DNA of 64,000 nt, taken from the NCBI GenBank assembly GCA_019828545.1, contig JACVRA010000457.1, positions 34,408-98,407 of the forward strand. Reading direction: 5' to 3'. This document shows, piece by piece, positions 35,424-46,614 of the stretch (the stretch's first letter is position 1; the number at the start of each line of letters is the position of its first letter). The notes beneath the pieces are model-generated. The model worked only from the letters and a program-made list of their open reading frames with translations. It did not search any database and had not been told where the DNA came from. This DNA comes from Paracamarosporium sp. OC-R06-R3 (taxonomy: Eukaryota; Ascomycota; Dothideomycetes; Pleosporales; Didymosphaeriaceae). A program made the translations under genes and the position numbers.

Positions 35424-35641
35424 CGAAGAGTGAAGTGCGGTAACACATTATTCTTGGTCTTTTGCTTCCTGGGACTACTGAGAAAGCCTAGATTCATAAA
35501 TTCGGTCTCAAGTAAAAGCTGCCTCAAGTAGCAATTAGTAAGTTTGGTGCGAATTGGGAGGCGCCTGAGTCCTGAGTATGAAATATCGGGATTTGACTAC
35601 GGAACAGCGAGCATGTCACTTTCGAAGTAATTCTCAGAAGC

Positions 35642-36452
35642 TTAAGATAATCCTAGCTCCTTGATGAAAATATCGGCAGCCTTTTCTCCGATTGCCACTG
35701 CGGTATTCAATGTGTTTGCAGCAACGTTCAGCGGCGGAATACTCAGGTCCGCGACTTTGAGGCCTGCGACTCCGTATACAGATAGGTTCTGGTCGACGAC
35801 GGCATTGTCTTCGCGGGCTCCCATACGGCAGGTTCCCAGTGAATGCCATGTCGTTCCTACTTGATCCCGAGCCCACTGTTTGATTGCGTTGTCGTCTTCG
35901 GTCGTGTATTCAATGTTAGAGATATTTCCAGATGGGCTATCGTCAAGCCGAACTGGTGCGGCACTGGAATTCGGCGTAAATTTGGGATGAAGAATTTCCA
36001 CTTCACCACGATATGTTTTCATACGACGAAAGATTTCCCGTTGTTTCTTGTAAGCCCACAGGTGCTTCAAGATATCTATGTCCTCTGGGTCGGAAAAGAA
36101 GCCAGTGGTAAAATCCGGCTTATCATCAATTTCAGGCCCGATTATGTGTATTGATCCACGAGACAAAGGGTATCCAGTGAAAACAGAACCAGTGAGATAC
36201 TGTCCGATAGGGACAAGAGTAGGGTCTGCGGGTAAGCTAGTAGAAGTTAAATAGGTACAACTCAAACTAAACATATTGGACTCACAAATTGACAAGCGCT
36301 GTCAGAAGAAGTGGCTTGTTAGGGTTGTTTTTGTATTCTTTGTCCCACATTGCTTGGAACACTGGACCTAGCTCAGCAACTTCCGCGTCCGTTGGTCGAA
36401 GCTTGCCCGTGACATCCTGTGCATTCCAGCCAAGACGGGCGGCGTAGTCCAA
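35642..36452 (-). pseudogene. GMC oxidoreductase, C-terminal remnant
   Basis: Segments 36452-36286 and 36236-35642 join at a 49-bp intron (GTGAGT...TAG) and encode the last 250 or so residues of an alcohol-oxidase-like GMC flavoprotein. The C-terminal domain is clear: GTTWHSLGTCRMG with the catalytic His, then GVAGLKVADLSIPP and NVAANTLNTAVAIGEKAADI. The normal protein has about 550-650 residues with an N-terminal FAD-binding GxGxxG domain; none is found upstream. The frame is closed by a TGA at 36453-36455, and upstream open stretches in another frame do not restore the FAD domain. It is judged a truncated, dead copy, though expression of the fragment is possible. Confidence 0.75.
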
Positions 36453-36838
36453 TCAGCCCTAACATTTGACCCGCTGCGTATCTGCATGCACGTCTCTATG
36501 GTCAAGTCGGGCACTCCAAGGAGAGTATATTGGTTCCCTATTTGTGTATATGTATCGTTGTGGCGAAGCTCACCGATGGAATCCCGGGGCGTAATGCAAT
36601 ATGTATTGTTTGGGCGCAGTCCAACATCTTCGCCTTACCTGGATGGATGCTCTGCAGATATCTCGAGTTTCGCAAAAATCATCCTCCCAGCAGCGCTACA
36701 GTTCTAACCAGCGCTAAGAAGTCAACTAGAACTCATTTCGTAAGCTGCAAAGACAGCCAAGAAGGGTTGGTGCATGGAGAGTAGATCGGCGTGTTTTTCA
36801 TATGACTTTCAACTTCTACATGTTATCTGTAGCGTACC

Positions 36839-37456
36839 TTATGCCTTATGTCCCCAGCTTAGTTCCCTCTCCGCACCATCCTGCTCTTTACCACCACCTT
36901 TACCCACCACCCTCACGCTGATTTCGGGCTTGTTTACCAACGTCTGCAGCACTACGCAGTATCTTTCTGTCAGCTTTCCCAGCGACTCAAGCTCGCCTTC
37001 CGTAACAGGTCCCTTGTCCCCCCTATCCCCAAATACCACGTCAAAGCCCATTCTTATCCCCGTTATCCCCACCGGGGCCGTTCTATCCACGCCCATGGTG
37101 CCCCTGAAATCCAAATCGCCCTCGGCGGTTACGGTGCCAGACTCGATGGGGATGCCGAGTGCTGTCGCAACGGCTTTGAGCGTGACGCCCGCACAAGCTA
37201 CTAGCGCATCGAGCAGCATATCGCCTGAGCAGAGCTCGCCTGATATGCTAGGGTCGTCGCCGCCGGCTTTGGGGTGTAGGCCTGCCGTCCGCGAGGCCTC
37301 TTTGACTGCGGCGCCGGTAGAGAGCTTGCATGTTATCGAAGAGGAATCAAGGCTGCCAGTGGACTTGAGCGTTACGAAGGCGGAGGATGGGTTTTCGCGA
37401 TAGCCGGCCTTGATGGGCGCTTGCTTTTCGCGAAGTGCTTGTGCCGCGGAGGACAT
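36839..37456 (-). CDS. OsmC-like protein (hydroperoxide-reductase fold)
   Basis: A single exon of 205 residues, start at the ATG at 37456. The OsmC/Ohr pattern is present: a central helix with CSGDMLLDALVACAGVTLKAVA, whose first Cys corresponds to the peroxidatic position, and a later ERYCVVLQTL with the second conserved Cys. A strand-rich N-terminal part (SAFVTLKSTGSL) and an acidic turn complete the fold. Bacterial OsmC and Ohr reduce organic hydroperoxides with thiols; fungal members are poorly studied and usually cytosolic or mitochondrial. It shares a 625-bp divergent promoter with the FMN oxidase at 38082. Confidence 0.88.
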   Translation of the reverse strand: MSSAAQALREKQAPIKAGYRENPSSAFVTLKSTGSLDSSSITCKLSTGAAVKEASRTAGLHPKAGGDDPSISGELCSGDMLLDALVACAGVTLKAVATALGIPIESGTVTAEGDLDFRGTMGVDRTAPVGITGIRMGFDVVFGDRGDKGPVTEGELESLGKLTERYCVVLQTLVNKPEISVRVVGKGGGKEQDGAERELSWGHKA

Positions 37457-38081
37457 TGTTGGAATGCGGGTGCGGTGATGGTGAGCGCGAATGTTGAAGG
37501 ATCTGGAGTTTGAGGATTTGCAGTGGTTAATAGAAAGATGTGAGATTGCAAACAGAACAGAGTGATAGTATATACGTCTGGATTTGCAGCTGCCTGTTAT
37601 GCAGTAGTCGATGTTAGTTCATGGATACGTAGATTATTCTACCCCGCAGGGACTCTGTGTAAGCTCCACATGCCCGGACGGCGCATAGAAAGGCACGCCC
37701 GAGATTGTGGCATGTACCAACAAATGTTGCTTGTGAGGGAATGAATAGTTGAGACGATATAGAGACAATGCATATCTAGGTGATGACGCGATCGCGCGCG
37801 CTTTCGCTAACCAGTCTAGACCACGTGCTTTCGCGTCGTGGTCCAGTTCACGATCCAACTAGTTCCCCGCACGAGCGGATAACGGAGCGGATAGCGGAGC
37901 GGATAACGCATCAAACAGCCACAACGATTTCATGCAAGATAGCCGATCTGCAAGTTAGATCGTCAAGCCGATGATGTCCGTCATGAACACACATTTCAAT
38001 TCAGTAGTTCCTAGAATTGCATTCTCTTCCCATCATTGCCCGCACCAACCGCACCACTAGTATCTAAGATAGCTATTGGCA
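37457..38081. other. Divergent promoter of OsmC-like and FMN oxidase genes
   Basis: The 625-bp gap separates the two start codons. It contains a threefold 12-bp tandem repeat (37873-37908). No reading frame was supported. Confidence 0.55.
37873..37908. repeat. 12-bp tandem repeat, three copies
   Basis: The unit GAGCGGATAACG occurs three times head to tail; the middle copy differs by one base (GAGCGGATAGCG). It lies about 175 bp upstream of the FMN oxidase start and could be a factor-binding array or simple slippage. Confidence 0.8.
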
Positions 38082-39326
38082 ATGCCGGACTCACAAGATC
38101 ACGATCTTCAATGTCTCACCATCGACCAGCTGGAAAAGCTTGCGGCCGAGCGCATGGACAAGCAAACACGAGATTACTACAACGAAGGCGCAGATTCCGG
38201 AACAACACTGGCAGAGAACAAATCTGCATACCAGAAATATCGCATTCGGCCACGAGTCTTGCGAGATGTCTCCTACATCGACACAAGCGTTGACATCTTT
38301 GGCTACAAAAATAGCATACCGGTGGGAGTTGCGCCAACCGCCATGCAACGTCTTGCTCATCAGGATGGAGAACTCGCAACCGCGCGCGCATGTAAGAAGG
38401 CGGGCGTCGTCATGGGTCTAAGCAGTTTTAGCACGACAAGCCTCGAGGACGTCAAAGATGCACTGGGCCATGAGCATCCCGGACTGCTGCAGTTATATCT
38501 CTTCGAGGATCGGGAAGAGAGCAAAAATCTGATAGCGAGGGCGAAGAAAGCTGGTTACAAAGCCGTAGCTTTGACGGTTGACACGCCGGTATTGGGGCGA
38601 AGAAATCTGGAGATCAAGAACCAGTTCAAGTTGCCGAAACATCTGAAGGTGGCCAACTTTAATCGAGAGGATGATGTCAAGACCGTGCCGACGTCTACAG
38701 GGAAAGATGCAGAGGCAAATGAGACGCGCAAGCGGACGCAAGAAGAGGTTGCCAGTCAAGCAGGCTATCATGATGGTTCACAATGGGTTTCGCCTACCGG
38801 CCGCATCACCTTCCATTCGCACGCACCTAACCCGACACTGAATTGGGAGCGAGACATCGATTGGCTCAAGCAGCAGTGTTACCCGGAAATGGAAGTTTGG
38901 GTAAAGGGTATCGCCACTGGTGAGGACGCCATTCTTGCGTGCCATCATGGCGTCGATGGTATCATTGTGTCGAACCACGGAGGCAGGCAGCTGAATGGTG
39001 CGCTGGCTACGATCGATGCTCTTCCAGAAGTTGTTGAGGCTGTGCGCTCGATGGATCGTAAGATGCCTGTCCACCTAGATGGAGGTATTAGACATGGTAC
39101 CGACGTTTTCAAGGCGCTCGCCCTTGGAGCAAACTTTGTCTGGATAGGTCGGCCGGTGCTGTGGGGATTGGCCTACAAAGGTCAAGAGGGTGTGGAGTTG
39201 TGTTTGAAGCTGTTGAACGATGAGATCCGGCTGTGCATGGGCCTTGCTGGTGTCACCAGGGTGGATGAGATCGGCAAGGAGTACCTGGCAAAGATCGATC
39301 GTAGTGGATTTGTGAGTCGCTTGTGA
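38082..39326 (+). CDS. FMN-dependent alpha-hydroxyacid oxidase/dehydrogenase
   Basis: A single exon of 414 residues beginning at the ATG at 38082; a TTG six bases earlier was not used. The TIM-barrel family marks are in order: YYNEGADSGTTL, RPRVLRDVSYIDTS, PVGVAPTAMQRLAH, QLYLFEDRE, ALTVDTPVLGRR, WVKGIATGEDA, then SNHGGRQLNG with the catalytic His (about 299), and HLDGGIRHGTDVFKALALGA for the FMN phosphate. It lacks the cytochrome b5 domain of L-lactate dehydrogenase Cyb2, so it resembles peroxisomal or cytosolic glycolate/L-lactate oxidases. No PTS1 is visible: the end is SRL, which is close to but not exactly SKL and could still act as one. Confidence 0.92.
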   Translation: MPDSQDHDLQCLTIDQLEKLAAERMDKQTRDYYNEGADSGTTLAENKSAYQKYRIRPRVLRDVSYIDTSVDIFGYKNSIPVGVAPTAMQRLAHQDGELATARACKKAGVVMGLSSFSTTSLEDVKDALGHEHPGLLQLYLFEDREESKNLIARAKKAGYKAVALTVDTPVLGRRNLEIKNQFKLPKHLKVANFNREDDVKTVPTSTGKDAEANETRKRTQEEVASQAGYHDGSQWVSPTGRITFHSHAPNPTLNWERDIDWLKQQCYPEMEVWVKGIATGEDAILACHHGVDGIIVSNHGGRQLNGALATIDALPEVVEAVRSMDRKMPVHLDGGIRHGTDVFKALALGANFVWIGRPVLWGLAYKGQEGVELCLKLLNDEIRLCMGLAGVTRVDEIGKEYLAKIDRSGFVSRL

Positions 39327-39812
39327 AAGGATCTGGTGCTCGTAGGTAAACATCGATACGTACGTCTTGAGTACCTAGCGTCTCTTCTTCTGCTGTCAGC
39401 AAACAGTGCGTATTACCTGACAAGTCCACTTTCTCTCGTCAACGCGTTGTAGAGATCTTGTCTACTCAATTATCGGCTTGATTAGTAGTGAAGATTTGTC
39501 AGGTATGGAGCCTGATTATATCCTCTCACCCTGCTAGATCTTCTGTTGCGTGCTTAGGGTGCTCTCAAGGCCGTCTACACGCGGTAAAGTATGCAGAGTG
39601 AACAGTTCGTTATTAGGAATGATTCCAAAATCGGCCTTGCACCACACTTCTAAGCCTTTGGTCAGCCTGAAGACCCATTCTTGAAAAGTCAGAGCAACTG
39701 CGATGGCCAAACGAATTATGATACATTGGTGAATATTCGGTGGTGGGATGCGTTCTGCTATGAGTATATTTCTGGGAGCAGCTTAAACATTAGAAATTAG
39801 GGTTTCTATGTC
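39327..39812. other. Intergenic region between convergent genes
   Basis: The 486 bp hold the 3' flanks of the FMN oxidase and D-2-hydroxyacid dehydrogenase genes. Nothing else was seen. Confidence 0.55.
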
Positions 39813-41187
39813 TTAATCCGACTTTTTCAGCCATTTTAAATTCACTGGCGTAATGGCATTGCCGCCCCCCAGGTAGCTAATCAGATTCTCCATTCCCAGA
39901 CGCTCGAAACCAACATGGCTCTCCACGCTTGCGCCAGCCGTATGACCTAGATGCCAACCATTAGTACACTGCACACTCTTTAATGAAGGAATGAAAAGTA
40001 GAACCTACTCAGAACCAAAACATTATCCCTCTTCGCCAATTTCGGATTCACATTCGGCTCACTAGCGTGCACATCCAAGCCCGCACTGCTGATAATCCCC
40101 TCATCCAACGCCTCTGCTAACGCATCTTCATCGACAAGTTTCCCCCTCGCAATATTCACCAATCTTGCTCCTTTCTTGAAATACCCAAACTCCTTCTTTC
40201 CAAGCAATACGATCCCTTCGAAAGGCGTAGCAAGTACCACACAATCACTCCCTCTTAGCAATTCCTCCAACGTCTCACACCACTTCACCCCACCCAGTTC
40301 CTTCTCCCTGCTCTCCAACCTGACCACGTCGTGATACCAAATCTTCATTTGAAACGCCGCACCCGCTTTTTGCGCGAGCCTGAACCCAATTTTGCCCAGC
40401 CCAATGATGCCGAGGACGGTGCCGTTAGGATTGTGCGTTACAGCGGCGATATTCTGGTTGGCGTCGTGGAACTGTGCAGCGTCGCAGGAGCGCGCGGCAA
40501 GGAAGGACCATGTGAAGGCGCGGTAGGTGGAGAGGAGGAGGAAGATGGCTGCGTCGGCGACGGACTCTGTGCATGCAGAGGCGGAGTTGCAGTAGACGAT
40601 GCCGTGCTCGGCCATGGTCTTTGTGTCGACCCAGTCGAAGCCTGCGCCTGCACTGGCGTATATCTTGCAGGACTTGGGGAGGAGAGTGCTACGATTGAAG
40701 TCAGCTTTTAGCTCTTATTTCGCACTTTCTTCCTTTTAAATCAGGCGCATCAGTTCTACCCTCGAGCCTTTTCACACTTAGGAGGTCTATAACATGACCC
40801 TTGCCCGGAATTCTACAACGTGTTTGTGCATCCCTCTTTCCACAAAGCCGGACATAATCTCCAAATCCATTCGAAAACTTACATCAACTCCCGATCCCAG
40901 CTCCCCATCTCACCCCCCGTGTTCCAAAACGGGCGATACATGCCCACAAAATCGCCCCACTTTCGTTCCCTCAGCGCCTTCTTGAACTCTTCCCTACCCA
41001 TGGAGTAACTCCTCTCAATGTTGAATTTTTCACCAAGCTCTTGGTACAGGTTATGGTTCCATCGGATGTCATCGCCGAGGTGCAAAACCGTGGGCTTGTT
41101 GGAAGACGAAGATACTTGAAGGGGAGACGATGCGGTGGGTGGGGCGGGAAGGCCTGCATCGCGAGGCGTGGGCGTTGCTGCGGACAT
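39813..41187 (-). CDS. D-isomer-specific 2-hydroxyacid dehydrogenase
   Basis: Exons are 41187-40883, 40688-40009 and 39946-39813, giving 372 residues; introns are 194 bp (GTAAGT...TAG) and 62 bp (GTAGGT...TAG). The NAD-binding motif is GTVLGIIGLGKIG. The catalytic Arg lies in LVNIARGKLVDEDAL, the Glu in HASEPNVNP, and the proton-relay His in LSHTAGASV, which is only formed after the last splice. The N-terminal substrate domain has YASAGAGFDWVD. The family includes glyoxylate/hydroxypyruvate and other alpha-keto acid reductases. It converges with the FMN alpha-hydroxyacid oxidase, so the two could act on the same alpha-keto/alpha-hydroxy acid pair, though with opposite stereochemistry. Confidence 0.91.
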
Positions 41188-42651
41188 GGCGGCGGTGCGT
41201 TATTGTTGAGTTCCTTGCGAGATAGTCTATGCGTTAGATAGCAAAGAGGGTGATGGCTCCGGTACCGTAACGTGTTCCAACTCTTTCTAGTCGCTAGGCA
41301 GAAAGGTCTAATAAACTAATCTCTTGAGCAGCCTTCAGCTGTAGAACCAAGCAGCGGAAGACTCCAACACTCTGAATCGACAAGAAGAAGAAGAAGAAGC
41401 AGACCAGTAGGCTAGCTGTCCGGGACGACCTCCAATCCTAGTACCGAGTCCAAAAGCCGTTATATCGCGAGTATTTCAAGTTCCGAGCAGACCGGCATCC
41501 GACACTCACGAAACGTGCCTCTCCGACGCGAATCTCTTTGTACAAATCCCCGCCCAATAACAAACCGCCATCTACACGTGTACACGCGGAAGCAGCCCCA
41601 GCCTAATCCAAAAAAGGCGCACCAGCCGTATCTCCGCCGTCGAATCTGTAATGCCCAGGTTCGAGGCCGTTGCGCGCCAGGTCAGCCCTCCCGTCACGCG
41701 TCGACGGTCAACGGTGAGAGGAAAAAAAAGGTGGGGTGGTGCTATGTACGACGGCGACTCTGGCTCGAAGACGTGTAAGATTATGGGGCAGCCCAGGTCT
41801 ATTATACCCAGGATGGTGCGCATCCCTGGGCCGCCATGGACACGCTGATGCAGACGCGTTGGCCCGCCGACTGATCGGGAATACCGGTCCTGTAGATGAC
41901 GGGCTGCTACCCAGCAAGTCATAGATCTCCGGATCGATGTGAAGGAGGCATAGCAATTAAGCAAGGCGGCGGTGTCGATAAGCTATCAGCGCGCCACCCA
42001 CGTGGTATCCCGCCCTGCCATGTTTGGTGCAACAACGCCTATCCTATCCTATCCAATTGCGTCGACTTTGCAATACTAAGAGGCCGTTGGTGGCATACAT
42101 CCTCCAGGCCAACTCAACTCCTACCTAAAAGAGCGCGTTGGCTTGATCTGCAGACGATTGACGTTCGAGGCCGCCGACGATGAGCACCGTGTATGGCGCA
42201 AGGTGACGCGATAACTATCGCACCGGGATAGCGTCGGCCTCGTGCAGCTAGAAGCACCCGGGACAGGCCCTCAAGAGCCGCATCCCACGCTCGTCTGAAC
42301 TTTATACTCGCCAAACGCTCTAGATAGAATAGCCGGCATAGATATTCGCTAGATATACCGCATTGAGCGCGGAGCCACGACGCCTCCTTCATCGGAAACG
42401 GACTTGCGCGACGAGAAAAAACGTCAAGTACTCATAAGCTTGAGATAATATAACACATGACTGACTGACCGACAGACTATCTACCTAGTCTCCCACCAAA
42501 GATCCGGTAATACGCCTGGGTATAACATATGCCCTAATAGACATCCATATCCATATCCATTCCAAGAGTTGAGACGTGAAAGCCTTTTCCCAAAACGCCG
42601 TCGTGAATCGCAATATATACACGCATCGTGCAATACCGTCTTCGCTTCGGC
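41188..42651. other. Intergenic region with simple repeats
   Basis: The 1.46-kb gap holds the promoter of the dehydrogenase and the 3' flank of the Zn2Cys6 gene. A short (AAG)6 tract lies at 41382-41399. Frames at 41515-42392 overlap on both strands and seem non-coding. Confidence 0.5.
41382..41399 (+). repeat. (AAG)6 microsatellite
   Basis: Six perfect AAG units in the upstream region of the D-2-hydroxyacid dehydrogenase gene. Confidence 0.85.
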
Positions 42652-45487
42652 CTAGAACCAATGCACCATCCCCAGATGTCCCGCTCCATTGGCCGTCCCC
42701 ATCTGCTGCGGGTTCTCCATGCCGTACTGGCTGACCAAATCATCCCAAACAGCCCAGTTCATGTTCCCTCCCTCTAGTAGCGGACTGTCGCCACTGCTCC
42801 CACTATTTCCCTGCGGACTATCATTGAAATTACCGCTGGTCATCAACTGCGGACTTTGACTCTGCGGGAATGAGGTAAAACTCGCAGGGGGTGCGTTCTG
42901 CAGTGGCGCGCTGTACATGCTGTTTTGGCCATTTTGCACATTATTGATGGGAGGATGCGGGTCCATGAGCGGATTGGAGGTGGCGAATGCCGTGGGCGGC
43001 GTAACTCTGCCGTCGGGGAGGCCGTTCGTTGTAAGACCGTCCATGAGGTCGCCCATTAGGTAGTCGTAACCGTGATCGGTGAGAGCAGTGAATGCATCGA
43101 GAGCTGTAACGCCTTTGTCCTTGGTCGGTTTCGCGTCCTGCGTGAATTGTCGTTCAGGCGCATTGCGCGAACTATCCGGCGTGTCTGCCGCAAATGAAAA
43201 CTCCGATTGCGAACGTGAGCGCGGACTCCCCGTCCATGTTGGCGGTTGCGCAACAGGCATTTCACCCAGCTTCGGCGCCGCCGGACGGAGCATGCGATCT
43301 AGGTTCTCGGGATCAGGCTGGCTTGGGTTGTGTCCATTCAGCTGGTCCGTCAGCTGCGAAAAGTCGGTGTAGAAGGGTCCTCCAGCCTTTAACGCTTGGC
43401 TTGCACGTTCCAGGGCCAGTTCCCTTTGGCGTGCATTTTGAGCCTTGGCCATGAGCTTGCGGAGGGGCTTCCACAGACATCCAGCCTTGCCCTTGCGATA
43501 CGGAGAGCTTTCGCCAAGAGGGAACCACCATCGCCCAGCCGTGGCTTCTAGAGCATGCCAGGCGCGGTCAACGGCTTCACCTTTGGTTCGGACGCACAAC
43601 TCGGAGAGGAGGAAGGCGATTGCGTGCCATTGCACATAGGTGCGGAATAACCAACCCCACTTCATGGTTCGCGCTTCGGTTTCTAGAAGAATGGAATATT
43701 CAATATTCTCGAGCGAGGTGATGAAGAGCCGGTCTTTTGTCTCTTGGGGTAGTGATGCACCTCCATCTTTCCGTTGGTGGGGATGATACACAATCAGCCA
43801 CATCTTGCTCATGACTAGACGAGATATTGTTGCAGTAACCCAGCACAACGGTATTGACATATCGCAATCTTTCAAATACTTGTCTTCTAACCGTTGGTGA
43901 CAGTCGCTGATCCACTTCTCTTTTTCGGGTACGGTCAGGTTAGAGAAAAAGTAGTTGCAACGTCCTGGGCCGGGGGGTATGTACAGGATTCGACGGAAAA
44001 TGTTGGTAACTTCGAAGCGAATAAGACAGAAAGTCATGTCAGTGAAACCTTGTCGCTCTTTGGGGAATTCGCGCATGCTAGGGTCGATATCGGTATCGTT
44101 TACGTTCAAGGGCTGCAAAAATTAGCAAAATGTTGTATTTATACACGCGGAACACTTACCATTTTGGTGTCGAACTGGGCCTCGACAATTGTGGGATCGC
44201 AGCCATGGTCTTCAGATGCTCGCGCATCCAGAATGCAAACCTGCCACCAGAGTCTTCTTCGCATTTCGATGTCGAACGGTGTAAGCCCAAAGTGGGTGCC
44301 ATCTCTGTGTATTCCCAGTGTCTGGGCAATGCGCACAGCCAGCCCAGTGAGCGTCCATATTTTTCTCGCATCATCGTTGCGTCTCAAAAGTATCATAAAC
44401 ACCACAAAAGCCTGCAGTATAATCATCTCGTCGCAGAACAGAAAGTTTGCGCGCGCAAGCCCTTGCTCCAAGCCAAAGCGATATCGATGCAAAAGCGTAT
44501 TTCTCTCCTCTCCGCACTTCTCAGAGCATTCTTTGGGTGTCATGCTCGTGACAGCTCCGTAATATATGGCAAACATGAGTGGTTCGAGTGACTTAGCAAT
44601 CTTCTCCGGATTTGAGATCGCTTCGAGGAGCACCGGCTCGAAGGTGGGGATATGCAGCACCTTGACCAGTGGGTCTACGTTCTCCTTGTATATCTGCCAG
44701 AACAGGCGAGCGTTCTGCTGCGGCGGGTGCAAAGTAAGCATGTCGACATTCGTGGAGCTGTAACCGAAAACGAAGCCCTGGTGCTGCGCCGAGAAGTTCG
44801 TTTCCGAATCTTCTTGTTCTTCGTCGTCCGACTGCTCGATGAGGATCGATTTGAGATCTTCGACCTGTACTATGTCAACAGGCTATCCAGGTTGTGGTTT
44901 CGGGCACTGTAGACGGCCCAACTCACCTCGTTGTTCAAGCTCGCCCAGAAGCTATTATTGATGTACCTGCTCCTCCCTTGGTCGACTACTAATCGTCCAA
45001 AGCGCGTCTCTAGTCCTTCGACACTGTTGTCCACAACCACACTCGCGCCTTCTTTCTCAAACCCAGGACAGCCGCCCTGGTCATCGCCTCCGCCATTTGG
45101 ACATGCACCACCACCACCACCACCACCGCCACTATTCTTCTCGCGCTCGGCATCCTGCTGCTCGTGCTCCTCGACCTGAGCATTTAGGCTCTGCACTACA
45201 CCCTCCAAACGCCTCAGTCGCTCCATGAGCTCGCCATCGGGCGGCTTCCTGCTCTTCCGGGGCGCGCGGCCAGGGCCAGGGAAGATGCACTCGATCTTTG
45301 CGCGGGCGCAGTTGGAGCAAGGCTGCTTCTTGTCGCACTTTACTTTGCGCCTGCGACAGGTGACGCAGGAGCGTGGGTTGAGACCTGGGGCGCCGGCGCC
45401 AGACGCGCCGCTGAAGCTGGTGCCGTTGGGTTTTGTGACACGATCGTTTGCGCTGGCGGGTGCCGCGTGTAGCACGTCGTCGCTCAT
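42652..45487 (-). CDS. Zn(II)2Cys6 transcription factor
   Basis: Exons are 45487-44927, 44864-44160 and 44112-42652, giving 908 residues; introns are 62 bp (GTGAGT...CAG) and 47 bp (GTAAGT...CAG). The Gal4-type binuclear cluster is CVTCRRRKVKCDKKQPCSNC...IEC (residues 41-67), followed by a basic linker (GRAPRKSRKPP), a short coiled coil and a glycine run encoded by a CCA/GGT repeat (45106-45128). The central part is a fungal_trans regulatory domain with MRRRLWWQVCILDARASEDHG. The C-terminal third is Ser/Pro/Asn/Gln-rich, as in activation domains. It acts in the nucleus. The target genes are unknown, and no biosynthetic cluster surrounds it. Confidence 0.92.
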
Positions 45488-46614
45488 GGTTGGGGTCGTG
45501 AAGCGTTGCGCTGTGTCGCGGGATACACCCCTACGATGCCCCTCTCGGTCTGTCTGGCTCGTGGAAAAGTTGCGTACCCACTGCGGGAGGAAAGGCCAGT
45601 TCGGGGTGTTAGTTTAGCGGACCCTGGAGAGTGAACGAAGAACACCGGGCTGCTGCATCGAAGCCTAGCTGACTCTGTCGGCGCTTAATCGAGTCCGAAA
45701 CCTCGCGTAGTGCAAGTCTGTGCCGCAAAAGGACGAAAAGCGGAAGAGAGTTGAAGGGAAGAAAGACAGCTGCTTAGATAAAGGGCAAGACGCACACTTG
45801 CAGCAAGCGTACCTAGACTTGGCCTGATGACTGTCGCTCAGCCGTCGTCGTTCGTCATAAGGCAAATAGCTCCATCTGATAATAAAGCCTTCGCTGACCA
45901 AACCGCCTTCCCCGCCTGTTAGACCCTTTTCTGTCCCCATGCTTTTTCTTTGTACATCAACCAAGTAAAAGAGCATGCCGCCGCTCATGACCTTGTCGAA
46001 CCACCAGCGAAGCACAAATGCTTCTCGCCAGCATGCCTACACACGCATCTCTTTTTTTTTCTTCCTCAGTCGCTTCTCTGAAGCTCGACGTACGTCTGTC
46101 GTACAGAGGATGTACGATTCGGCCGACGGAGATAAGCGGAGCTCCGTTCGGAAAAGCGACGCATTCCGAGTGCCTGTTCCGACACAGCGGTCCCTTCATT
46201 GGCCACGGCTTTCATCTTTTCTCACCAAGCATGCAAATCCAGACTCGTCAAGCTTTCGATCGTCACGCGCTTGGCAGGGCCATTACGAGAATTTTCTGGA
46301 CATCGGTGTATTTCTTATGATCGCCCCGAGGGTGCAGATGGAGCATCAAGAGCTGAAGGCGAGGCGCCAATGGGAGAGTATCCTGCATGCATCTCAGTGC
46401 TCGCGTCGTACGTTGACTCACTTCAGCCTACGTCATTCTATAATAAGCCATGACTACAGGTTACCGAGTACCCGTGTTTTTATTCTCCTAACATAACCAT
46501 ACCCTGGTGCAAACCGAACTTGGGATCAGACGGGTATCTCATCAAGAGGACCATTAAGCTTCCTGAACGCCATGCCAATGCTTTCTTCGTGAAAACAATC
46601 CTTATGAGAATGCC
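45488..46614. other. Intergenic region, no gene seen
   Basis: The 1.1 kb contain the promoter of the Zn2Cys6 gene and the 3' flank of the deacetylase gene. Overlapping frames at 45975-46496 have no recognisable content. Confidence 0.5.
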
